Under the pieces are notes generated by a model. It had not been told where the DNA came from. It saw nothing but the letters and a program-made list of their open reading frames with translations, and did not search any database. Below, one piece after another: positions 9,251 to 17,022 of a DNA stretch of 47,890 nt. Source of the DNA: Paratractidigestivibacter sp963630635 (lineage in GTDB: Bacteria > Actinomycetota > Coriobacteriia > Coriobacteriales > Atopobiaceae). The translations under genes were made by a program, and so were the position numbers. The stretch is taken from assembly GCA_963630635.1 (NCBI GenBank), contig CAVGOA010000015.1, forward strand, positions 1 to 47,890, in the 5' to 3' direction. The stretch's first letter is position 1; each line of letters begins with the position of its first letter.

Positions 9251-10327
9251 ATGAGAGTCATTAAGCGCGTTTTTGCCGGCGTTGCCGCGGCGGCCGTCAT
9301 CGCGGCGGCGGGACTTGGATTTCTTTACGCGAGCCGCATCCAGACCATGGCGTCCATCACAAAGCAGACCAGCTACGATGACGGATACGACCTTTACGCC
9401 ATGGACGTGACCTACGATTACAGCCTGCAAAACGTTATCGACGCAGGCATAACCGACAACCAGAGCTTCATCGACGCTGTCCTGCATGAGTCCCTACCGT
9501 TGCTTCCCATTAGCATGAAGTCACCCGACTTTAGCTGCAGTGCGTTTACAGCCCAGGGCTCGGACGGAACCCTCATGGGCCGCAACTACGACTTCAAGCT
9601 CGATACGTCGGCGCTTCTCGTACGCTGCTCGCCCAAGGACGGCTACCGCTCCATCGGCTTTGCTGCCCTCAACAACGTGGGTGCCGACCAGGCAACCGCC
9701 AGCGTAAAGACGCGCCTTGCCTGTCTTACGGCCCCCTTCATCTGCTTAGATGGCGTCAACGAGAAAGGCGTTTCGATCGCTGTCCTTACGCTTGACTCCG
9801 AGCCCACCAACCAGCAGACGGACCGCCCGACTATCGCAACCACGCTGGCTATCCGCCTGGTCCTGGACCGCGCCGCGAGCACCGAGGAGGCCGTTAACCT
9901 GCTTGAAGGCTACGACATGTTTGCCAGCTCGGGGCGCGACTACCACTTCTATATCACCGATGCCTCGGGCGACGGCCGCGTTGTCGAGTACGACCCCAAC
10001 GACGAATCGCGCCCGCTCAAGGCCACGCCCATGCGCACCATCACCAACTTCTACGCCCTCTATGTCGATCAGGTTCTGCCTAACCAAAAGAACGGAATCT
10101 ACGGCCACGGCAAGGAGCGCTGGGAAGCCATCGAGTCTGTCCTGGACGCCAACGCAGACGATAACGCCAATGCTGCATGGGAAGCCCTGCGCGCCGCATC
10201 CCAGGATCCCAACCCAAACGACGTGACGAGCAACACCCAGTGGTCGGTCGTCTACAGCAACACCGGCCTTTCGGCCGACATCACCTTGCGCCGCCACTGG
10301 GGCGACGCTATTCACTTCGAGCTTTAG
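9251..10327 (+). CDS. Membrane-anchored Ntn-type amidohydrolase (choloylglycine hydrolase / C45-like)
   Basis: 358 residues with an N-terminal signal anchor (about 5-28). The segment FSCSAF, followed about ten residues later by MGRNYDF, is the hallmark of the linear-amide C-N hydrolase superfamily (bile-salt hydrolase, penicillin V acylase, C45 acyltransferases). Cys96 would be the nucleophile. Family members become active when autocleavage or signal removal exposes this Cys as the N-terminus, so the ~95 preceding residues should be a transmembrane pro-region that is cleaved. The likely activity is hydrolysis of an acyl-amide such as an N-acyl amino acid, bile salt or penicillin-like compound outside the membrane; the substrate cannot be read from sequence. 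It heads an operon with the Tat-exported wall protein, 9 nt downstream. A GGGAAG ribosome-binding site precedes the ATG. Confidence 0.82.
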   Translation: MRVIKRVFAGVAAAAVIAAAGLGFLYASRIQTMASITKQTSYDDGYDLYAMDVTYDYSLQNVIDAGITDNQSFIDAVLHESLPLLPISMKSPDFSCSAFTAQGSDGTLMGRNYDFKLDTSALLVRCSPKDGYRSIGFAALNNVGADQATASVKTRLACLTAPFICLDGVNEKGVSIAVLTLDSEPTNQQTDRPTIATTLAIRLVLDRAASTEEAVNLLEGYDMFASSGRDYHFYITDASGDGRVVEYDPNDESRPLKATPMRTITNFYALYVDQVLPNQKNGIYGHGKERWEAIESVLDANADDNANAAWEALRAASQDPNPNDVTSNTQWSVVYSNTGLSADITLRRHWGDAIHFEL

Positions 10328-10336
10328 GAGCCCACC

Positions 10337-13300
10337 ATGACCAACTTCTCTCGCCGAGGCTTTCTGCAGGCAGTGGGCGTAACGGCCGCGACGATCTTCC
10401 TTCCCCGCGTGCCCGGCGGCGTCCTTGTGAGCGGTCTGACGCCCCAGACGGCCGACGCTGCCGAGGTGACTGCGGCGCCCGGGACGGCCGCAACCTCGGA
10501 CCTAAAGGGCTCCGCGACGTCGGACATCATCGTCGTGTCCAGGGCGGAGGTCGCCTTTATCGCCTATGACCTGTCCAAGACGGACGACGCCGGCAAGGCG
10601 GCCGCTCTCGCCGGCGTACACGTCACCGTGACATCGCGCTATAACGGAGCCCAGGTAGAGGGTACGACGGGCTCCGATGGCACGGTCATTCTCAACATCG
10701 AGAAGCTCAGTGAGGGCTACGACGGCACAACCGAGCTCACGGACTTTGAGTTCAACGGCTCGATCACGGCAACCAAGGACGGCTACCGCGAGTTCCGCAC
10801 CGGCAGGCTGCGCATCGACGGCGCCTCGGGCGTCGCGGTGCCCACGCGCCCGCTCGACGAGAACCCCTATGCCCAGCTGTTGTCCTTCAACGGCTGCGAC
10901 GCGCAGTACCTGCCCGCTGTTTTTGCCCGGACCCCAAAGAACAACGAGACACACACGCTGGCTTTCGAGGCCTACGTGCCCAGCGGGCTTCTCGCCGCAG
11001 AAGACGGGCCCGCCGACGCGTCGACCGGCAGGCTCGAGCTCTGGGCCCAGGCGGAAGACTCGGACACCCTTATCGACTCGGCGGCGGTCCAAGTCGAGAA
11101 GAACCTGGCCACAGGCACGCTAGAGGGCGATTACCTGCGCGTTTCTAAAGACAATGAGCACCTCATCCCGGCCGACGTGCCCCTGTACCTAAAGCTCGCC
11201 CTTGGCCAGAAGACCTGGCGCTTCTCGACCACCCTGCAAGCCGTCGACGGGAAGGTCGACGAGTTCGAGAGCGGCAAGGGCGAACTCAACATTTGCACAG
11301 AGGAGGGCATCGACAACGGCGCCTCTGTCCCCAAGGAGTTCCCGGCTCTGATGGGCTCCTCAAAGCTGAGCGCGTGGATACCCTCATCCATGCTGCGGTT
11401 CGAGTGCTCCCCCTATGGGACGTTTCTCATCAGCGTCCAGTCGCCTAACCTGGGGTTTGTTAGCGACAAGGGGACTCGTGACGGCAGCAGGTTTGGCCTG
11501 CAGACCAAAAAGGAGCTCACCGACAAGAGCAAAAAGGCCTTTTCGCAACTCAAGAAGAGCATCGACCGCTATCGAGATAAGATGAACTCGACGAACCCGG
11601 ACGGCAGTTCCATCGTCAGGGGCCAAATGACGTCTGCCCTCCAGATAACGGGTTCGCTTCAGGTCGCGGTCTTGGGGCAGGCCCCCATGATCGCGGATGA
11701 CTGGGCCTTGGACCTCCAGGGGCTCGCCGTGGGGCAGGTTAGCGTCACCATCAGCCAGGACTTCATTATCGTCGTCGTTCCCGTGTTCGTCGCCTTCGAT
11801 TTCAGCGCTGCGATCAAGGTCGCGCTGGGCTTGGGCGGGCGGACCAAGAACGGGGCGGACCCGACAAATGGTATGACCTGGGACTACGAGAAGACCGGCT
11901 TCACGATCAATACGCCCGTGAGCGCCGGGCTCAGCGCGGGCCTGGGCTTTGCCGGGGCTTTCTCTGTTGGTGTCCGAGGTTGCGCCGAGATCTCGACGAA
12001 CACCGTTTTGGGGCCCACGGAGGAAGCTGGCCAGAGCCACGCGCACTTCACGGCGAGCGCCGCGTCCGCCCTCGAGATTGTCGCTCAGGCTCTCCTGTTC
12101 AAGTGGAACCAAAAGGTGGTCGGTAAGTCGTGGCCTAATTTCTATGACAACTGGAAAGGCGGCCAAAAAGAGGAAGATGTCGAGGTTGCGCTGCCAGGCG
12201 GCTCACCTTTCTCGCTGGGTACGACCGACGGCCAGGACGTCTTCTTGGTCGAGGGAGACCTCGCCGACACGAACATGACCGAGGAGGAACTTCTCGCCAT
12301 GGGAGTCCCTGTCACGCAAGACGAGCTTCTTGGCGTGACGAGCCTGTACGAGATCTTCGACTTCTCTGCGGGTGGGCCGAGCGAGAACAAGGAGCAGGTC
12401 ATTGAGGTCGGCAACATGCAGCTGACCACGTATGTCGACCCGCGGGGCAACGAGCCGTGCGCCGGCTCCTTCATCGAGCGCTACGCGTACCAGGATGTGG
12501 TCGACCCGGTCGTGGCTACCTTCGGCGCGCAACCCGAGTTCGCCGCCGGCGTGGGCACGCGTTGGACGTCCACGCTTATCGAGGAGAACACCTTTAGCGA
12601 CCCGCGTATCAAGGTCGTGCAGGTCGGGGGCGCAAGCTATGTATTCCGCATTGCGCCGGTGGACTATACCGTGGGCGGCCAGGAAATCGTGCAGAACCGC
12701 CTGGTCGTGCAGACCGTTAGCAAGCAGGGGAGTACCTACTCGCTTTCCAGGCGGAAGGTGATCGAGTTCGACCTTGTGGCAGACGGCGTTCGTCGCCGCG
12801 ACCTTTGCGACTACGAGTTCGATGTCTGCTCCTGCGTTGGCGCTTCTAGCGAGTTCTCCGGTGCGTCCGACGTCGTCTTCCGCGTCCTCATGGTCTGCGG
12901 CGTGCGCGAGTCGGGCGTCGCGCCAGACACCGTGGGCGAGGCGCTGTCCACGACGCGCATCTGCACGCTGTCCTTGGACAAGGACTTCCGCGTGAAGAGC
13001 GCGGCGCTTACGAGGCCCGGCTACGACCAGAATGGCAAGCACGCCTACTCATGCCCCAAGATCATCTTGGCAAAGAACGGCGGCGACGGCCTTACGTGCT
13101 TCGCCGCGTTCATCCACAGAAGGGCGTCCTCGGACCGGGTCCTGGCCACGAGTGATGCGGAGAAGACCCTTAACATCGGCGTCCTTCTCCCTTATGAGAT
13201 GCGCCTAAGCCTGTCGCAGGAAACCCAGCTGTCTCGCGGCGTCGTCGACATCGAGCTTTTGCTTGGGTCGGAAAAAATGGGTACGACTCTGTGGAACGCG

Positions 13301-14854
13301 TGCTCAGTTGGTTGCGTTGTGCACGACGCGCCGGACTCAAAAGCCGGCCCGGAGAAACTTCGCACGGACGTGTACACCTTTAGGAGAAAGAGAGGCGGCA
13401 ACGGGCCAGAGAGCCTGGCTGGCATGACGCCCGCCCAGATTGCCCAGGCATTTGCCGACAATCCCGTCGAGGCCGAGCTTGCCCAAACCGTCGCGAATGC
13501 ACCGTGGACGCCGGTCCTGCGCGCGTGGCCGGGGCACGAGGGGTGGCTCATCGTGCGAGATAATAAGCTGTGGCAGGCGACGTTTGACGAGGACGAAAGC
13601 CAACAGGCTGATTTCTCGCTTAAGGATGTGGGTCCCGCAGAGTTCGCCTTCAAGGATTTTTGCGTGTCGTCAAAGGGCGATTTCTTGTACATGGCCCAAA
13701 ATACCGACGACATGGGGCTTGGACAAGACGCCGTCTCGCAAGAGGCGCACAGGGTCATGGCCTGCGTGTTTATGGCCGAAAGCGAGAGGTTCACGCCCGC
13801 GTTTGCCTTTGCCGAGCTCGAGAATGACAAGGCAATTCACGGTCTGACGGTCCTTGCCCAGGACGGGGCCGGGGTCCTTTTTGCCGCGACCGAGATCGTT
13901 GACTTTAGCAAGAGCAAAGCCAGCCTGTGGATGACCCAGATTCCCTACATCATAGTTGTCGATACAATCGCGTGCGAGCCCGTGGAGCCGGTGGCTTTCC
14001 TCGGGCGCTCGAATGCGTTCGACGTCACGATTAAGAACCGCGGCAATGTGGCGATTTCCAAGCTTGCCGTGCATTTGCGCACTGCCGGCAACTCGCCTAT
14101 TGGCGAAGCGACGCTGACACCCTCGAGGGAAAGTGTCCGTCAAAGCATTTGGTGGCAGCCCGAAAATCAAGAGGACGGACAGGCCGCTGCGGCGAGTGAT
14201 GCCGCCGATCCGGTCCTCGATCCCGTTGGTGCGGGAGTTCTTCTCCCTGGGCAGATCGGGATTTACCGGGTTGCCATCAAGCTGCCAGACGTTTGGCCCG
14301 TCGATGGCAGCGACGTTGACGCGGGGCAGGCACGCACCATCCTGGCGACCGCCAATGGCATTGAGTCGGTCACATGGCAGTTGCTGGATGAGGAGATTGA
14401 GCTGGCCTGCGTTGAGCAGCCGGCCGAGAGCGCGCCGCAATCCTCGGTCGAAATCGCGGGCGAGATGCAGGTCAACGAGGAGCTTAGCCGTGGCGATGTC
14501 GCGCTCTTGCCGGACGGCGGGGATGGCGACGGCGGCGGCGATGGCGGCAGCGACGGCGGCGGCGATGGCGGCAGCGATGGCGGCGACGGCAGCGGCGACG
14601 GCGGCGGCTCTGGAAAGGAAGATGGGTCCGAAAAAGGCGACGATTCCGGCAAGGGCGACGCGTCTGGTGGCCGCGTCGAGAACGGCTCTGGCAACAATGC
14701 AACGCCGCAAGCGCGAAAGAAGGTGGCCACGCCCGAAACCGGCGATGACCTTTCTGTAATGCCGCTGGTGTTTGGCGTGGCGGGTGCTGCGATTCTCGCT
14801 TACGAGAGACGTCGTGCGGCCAACGAAATCCCAGAAAACGATTCAAGAGATTAA
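10337..14854 (+). CDS. Tat-exported, LPXTG-like wall-anchored protein of unknown function
   Basis: 1505 residues. The N-terminus MTNFSRRGFLQAVG is a textbook twin-arginine (Tat) signal, with cleavage likely near ADAA (about 40). A beta-sandwich-like region (about 65-165) contains a GVHVTVTSRYNG strand typical of CNA-B/carboxypeptidase-regulatory folds. A long unrecognised beta-rich body follows, then a late segment VTIKNRGNVAISKLAVHLRT reminiscent of CARDB-type domains, a Gly/Asp-rich linker (about 1391-1425), and a sorting signal TPETGD (about 1465) with hydrophobic stretch and ERRR. Tat implies export in folded form, possibly with a cofactor, before sortase attachment. It is 9 nt after the hydrolase gene, whose stop codon overlaps the TAGGAG ribosome-binding site, so the two are co-transcribed and probably co-functional at the cell surface. 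I recognise no enzymatic domain. Confidence 0.85.
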   Translation: MTNFSRRGFLQAVGVTAATIFLPRVPGGVLVSGLTPQTADAAEVTAAPGTAATSDLKGSATSDIIVVSRAEVAFIAYDLSKTDDAGKAAALAGVHVTVTSRYNGAQVEGTTGSDGTVILNIEKLSEGYDGTTELTDFEFNGSITATKDGYREFRTGRLRIDGASGVAVPTRPLDENPYAQLLSFNGCDAQYLPAVFARTPKNNETHTLAFEAYVPSGLLAAEDGPADASTGRLELWAQAEDSDTLIDSAAVQVEKNLATGTLEGDYLRVSKDNEHLIPADVPLYLKLALGQKTWRFSTTLQAVDGKVDEFESGKGELNICTEEGIDNGASVPKEFPALMGSSKLSAWIPSSMLRFECSPYGTFLISVQSPNLGFVSDKGTRDGSRFGLQTKKELTDKSKKAFSQLKKSIDRYRDKMNSTNPDGSSIVRGQMTSALQITGSLQVAVLGQAPMIADDWALDLQGLAVGQVSVTISQDFIIVVVPVFVAFDFSAAIKVALGLGGRTKNGADPTNGMTWDYEKTGFTINTPVSAGLSAGLGFAGAFSVGVRGCAEISTNTVLGPTEEAGQSHAHFTASAASALEIVAQALLFKWNQKVVGKSWPNFYDNWKGGQKEEDVEVALPGGSPFSLGTTDGQDVFLVEGDLADTNMTEEELLAMGVPVTQDELLGVTSLYEIFDFSAGGPSENKEQVIEVGNMQLTTYVDPRGNEPCAGSFIERYAYQDVVDPVVATFGAQPEFAAGVGTRWTSTLIEENTFSDPRIKVVQVGGASYVFRIAPVDYTVGGQEIVQNRLVVQTVSKQGSTYSLSRRKVIEFDLVADGVRRRDLCDYEFDVCSCVGASSEFSGASDVVFRVLMVCGVRESGVAPDTVGEALSTTRICTLSLDKDFRVKSAALTRPGYDQNGKHAYSCPKIILAKNGGDGLTCFAAFIHRRASSDRVLATSDAEKTLNIGVLLPYEMRLSLSQETQLSRGVVDIELLLGSEKMGTTLWNACSVGCVVHDAPDSKAGPEKLRTDVYTFRRKRGGNGPESLAGMTPAQIAQAFADNPVEAELAQTVANAPWTPVLRAWPGHEGWLIVRDNKLWQATFDEDESQQADFSLKDVGPAEFAFKDFCVSSKGDFLYMAQNTDDMGLGQDAVSQEAHRVMACVFMAESERFTPAFAFAELENDKAIHGLTVLAQDGAGVLFAATEIVDFSKSKASLWMTQIPYIIVVDTIACEPVEPVAFLGRSNAFDVTIKNRGNVAISKLAVHLRTAGNSPIGEATLTPSRESVRQSIWWQPENQEDGQAAAASDAADPVLDPVGAGVLLPGQIGIYRVAIKLPDVWPVDGSDVDAGQARTILATANGIESVTWQLLDEEIELACVEQPAESAPQSSVEIAGEMQVNEELSRGDVALLPDGGDGDGGGDGGSDGGGDGGSDGGDGSGDGGGSGKEDGSEKGDDSGKGDASGGRVENGSGNNATPQARKKVATPETGDDLSVMPLVFGVAGAAILAYERRRAANEIPENDSRD

Positions 14855-14869
14855 AGTTCTCCGTCAATT

Positions 14870-14902
14870 GGCGCGGAAGGGGTTTTCCGCCCCCTCCGCG
14901 CC
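14870..14902 (+). terminator. Terminator-like hairpin after the wall-protein gene
   Basis: Stem GGCGCGGAAGGGG / CCCCCTCCGCGCC with one internal mismatch and a short T-rich loop, 16 bp after the stop codon. Only TTCCT follows, not a strong T-run, so termination efficiency is uncertain. Confidence 0.6.
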
Positions 14903-14915
14903 TTCCTGGCTCTGT

Positions 14916-15054
14916 ATGCGCGACTTTTCGCGGTTTAAATCGCGACCCGTAGAGTAGCCAACTCGTTTTCGCCGACGTTTGCCCAGTTGAGCGAAGGCCA
15001 AACCTCGCCAGCTACTCGCCGCGCCCGGGTTTAAACCAAGAAATCTCGCACATG
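14916..15054 (+). repeat. ~138-bp palindromic extragenic element, copy B
   Basis: Same orientation as copy A and nearly identical over its left ~100 bp (ATGCGCGACTTTTCGCGG, GAGTAGCCAACTCG, GTTTGCCCAGTTGAGCG). The right arm is more diverged, ending CCAAGAAATCTCGCACATG. Together with the hairpin at 14870-14902 it occupies most of the 329-bp interval before the next gene; the rest, 15055-15183, holds no other recognisable feature. Confidence 0.88.
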
Positions 15055-15183
15055 CTTCGCCGAACCCCTCACAAAGCCAGTTCAGGTACCGTTCAGATGG
15101 GTAAATGCGACGCTTATCCTGTTGGCCAACCGGCTTGCCGAATTCAAACCCAAAATAGGCCGGCGACCTGGTAGCCTCGGCCC

Positions 15184-16317
15184 ATGGATACGGTCATCTG
15201 CGACATAACGGCTCTTAATTACTGGCGGGTTCCGCCGGTCGTGCAGCTCTTGGCGTGCTCGCCAACAGCCGACGAGCGCCTGGCCAGGCATCTCACGGAT
15301 CAAGACCTGGAAGTCCTCTCCCAGAATTTCACCAAAGTCCAAAAGAGCTTCAAGCAAAAGCACAGCGGAAACGCGGGCCAGGCCTACCGATCCCTGATGG
15401 ACGAGGTGCCGCTTTTGGCCCTGTGCGGCGAAGCTCCGTTTGACATTTTGAATACGAGCAAAGGCGAGGGGTGCAGGTCCAAGCTCGTTCGCCCGCGCCT
15501 TTGGACTAGCGACTCGCCCTTTGGGGGAGTGCGGCAAATCACCGATAGTCTTTACGCCGTGTCGCCGGAGTTCGCATTCCAGCAGGTCGCCACCCATAAG
15601 AAATTTGGGCAGGCGCTGATGATGGCCACTGAGCTGTGCGGCAGCTACTCGATTTACCACACCCCTAAGCCCATCGCCCAGATCGTCGAGCGCCTTTACT
15701 CTTTGGGGCAGCTTCCCGCAGTCGGGGGCTGGTTTCCCAGCATGGGACCCGATGGCAAGCTCGGCGACCTTTGGAACCGCGAGCCCATAACCACGCCGGA
15801 GGCCCTTCTCCACCAGGCGCAGGCAAGCGGTTCCCCGCGCGGCCGTAAGAAGCTCGAGCGCGTAGCCAAGCTCGTTGTCCCCGACGCTGCATCTCCCTTT
15901 GAGGCCAAAGCCGGCATCTTGCTTGGCCTGCCGCGGCGCTGCGGCGGCGCCGGCCTTACCGGCCTTTCACACAATCAGCGCATTGGACTCAGCCTGGATG
16001 CCGCGGTTATCGCAGGTAGAAATGCCTGCTATTGCGACCTTTATTGGAGCGAGGGTGTCGATCTTGAATGCCAAAGCAAGGAGTGGCACTCCCAACGCGA
16101 CGAGCAGCTCTCGGACTTTACTCGCCAGGCGGCTCTCGAGCTCATGGGCATCGACGTGGTGCCCATGACCTACGAGCAGCTGACCTCCCAGCGGCAATTC
16201 GATGCAATTTCGCGCCTTGTGGCCGGCAAGCTCGGTCGTGATGTGCACAAGAAAAGCGACTTCGAGCGCCGCGCCGAGGCCAAGTTGCGTCAGGAGATCC
16301 TCGATTTCGAGTGGTAG
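15184..16317 (+). CDS. Uncharacterised protein, possible C-terminal nuclease-like fold
   Basis: 377 residues, soluble, no signal peptide. The N-terminal part (MDTVICDITALNYWRVPP) begins like proteins that open with a short strand and a conserved Trp/Pro element. The middle contains GILLGLPRRCGGAGLTGL. The C-terminal part has YWSEGVDLECQSKEWH, then RQAALELMGIDVVPMTYEQL. This pattern of acidic residue, ExQxK and RxxxLxxMGxxVxxxT is reminiscent of Vsr/DUF559-type PD-(D/E)XK nuclease domains that accompany AbiEi-like regulators in actinobacteria. That is a low-confidence structural guess, not an assignment. The ATG has no obvious Shine-Dalgarno sequence. The gene stands alone between two oppositely oriented copies of the palindromic element (14916-15054 and 16336-16473). 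Confidence 0.75.
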   Translation: MDTVICDITALNYWRVPPVVQLLACSPTADERLARHLTDQDLEVLSQNFTKVQKSFKQKHSGNAGQAYRSLMDEVPLLALCGEAPFDILNTSKGEGCRSKLVRPRLWTSDSPFGGVRQITDSLYAVSPEFAFQQVATHKKFGQALMMATELCGSYSIYHTPKPIAQIVERLYSLGQLPAVGGWFPSMGPDGKLGDLWNREPITTPEALLHQAQASGSPRGRKKLERVAKLVVPDAASPFEAKAGILLGLPRRCGGAGLTGLSHNQRIGLSLDAAVIAGRNACYCDLYWSEGVDLECQSKEWHSQRDEQLSDFTRQAALELMGIDVVPMTYEQLTSQRQFDAISRLVAGKLGRDVHKKSDFERRAEAKLRQEILDFEW

Positions 16318-16335
16318 AGCGCACCTGCCGCAAGC

Positions 16336-16473
16336 ATGCGCGACTTTTCGTGGTTTAAAACTGGCTAGGCGAAGTAGCCAACGGCATTTGCCTTTCGCTC
16401 AACTGGGCAAACGTGGGCGAGAAAGGCTTGGCTACTCGACGGGTCGCGATTTAAACCACGAAAAGTCGCGCAT
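16336..16473 (-). repeat. ~138-bp palindromic extragenic element, copy C (inverted)
   Basis: Reverse-complement orientation relative to copies A and B, with the best-preserved outer arms: ATGCGCGACTTTTCGTGG on the left and CCACGAAAAGTCGCGCAT on the right. The core CGCTCAACTGGGCAAACG is the reverse complement of the core in A and B. It begins 19 bp after the stop codon of the unrecognised gene. The remainder of the 383-bp interval (16474-16700) is GC-rich with no ORF I can support; it must hold the STAS-operon promoter, possibly using GATACT at 16605-16610, but no convincing -35 was seen at normal spacing. Confidence 0.88.
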
Positions 16474-16700
16474 ACGTCGCGAGAAGCCCCCGCCGGGCCT
16501 CGACGCGGCCCCGCGGGGGGCGCGGGCAACGTTGCCGGGCCGTAAAAGCTTGGAGGAACGCTCAAAACCTGCCGCCCCAGCCGTTTGCGCCGGGCCAAAA
16601 ATGCGATACTTGGAGCTTGACTACGCGTCAAACGCAAAAGGCGGCGAGAAGCCCGCGGCACCCGCGCCGCGCCCCTCGCCACAAAAGAAAGGAAACCAAA

Positions 16701-17003
16701 ATGGCTCTTGATATCCAGAAGACCGTCGACGGCGACAACGTGACCCTTGCTCTCTCCGGCCGCCTTGACACCGCCGCAGCCCCCGAGCTCGAGACCGTCC
16801 TCGACGAGGTCCTGCCCCAGGCCAAGGACCTGGTCTTTGACCTGGCCGGCCTTGAGTTCATCGCCTCCTCTGGCCTGCGCCTGATCCTGCGCGCCCAGAA
16901 GACCATGAACAACCAGGGCTCCATGCGTCTCACCAACGTCGCCGACGCCGTGATGGAGATCTTCGACATCACCGGCTTCATGGACTTCCTGGTCATCGAG
17001 TAA
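16701..17003 (+). CDS. STAS-domain anti-sigma-factor antagonist
   Basis: 100 residues forming a complete STAS domain of the SpoIIAA/RsbV type. The segment LVFDLAGLEFIASSGLRLIL contains the conserved D-x-S-G-L region, and the Ser pair in ASSGL is where family members are phosphorylated by an anti-sigma kinase and dephosphorylated by a PP2C phosphatase. In partner-switching the unphosphorylated form sequesters the anti-sigma factor and frees sigma. The start follows AAAGGAAACCAAA at good spacing; an upstream in-frame extension from 16617 lacks a site and is of biased composition. It is 19 nt upstream of the SpoIIE-type phosphatase/kinase, its probable partner. No sigma factor gene is nearby. 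Confidence 0.93.
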   Translation: MALDIQKTVDGDNVTLALSGRLDTAAAPELETVLDEVLPQAKDLVFDLAGLEFIASSGLRLILRAQKTMNNQGSMRLTNVADAVMEIFDITGFMDFLVIE

Positions 17004-17022
17004 CACCCCATAGGAGCAAGCG

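Noticed and set aside
14510..14612. RTX-type calcium-binding nonapeptide repeats in the Gly/Asp segment
   Set aside because: The segment is irregular GDGG/SDGG without the GGxGxDxUx periodicity; it looks like a flexible wall-spanning linker.
8978..16473. Insertion sequences at the palindromic elements
   Set aside because: No transposase frame lies inside any element, and the intervening genes show no transposase motifs.
16617..16700. N-terminal extension of the STAS protein
   Set aside because: It is basic and low-complexity, and overlaps the ribosome-binding site of the well-supported ATG at 16701.
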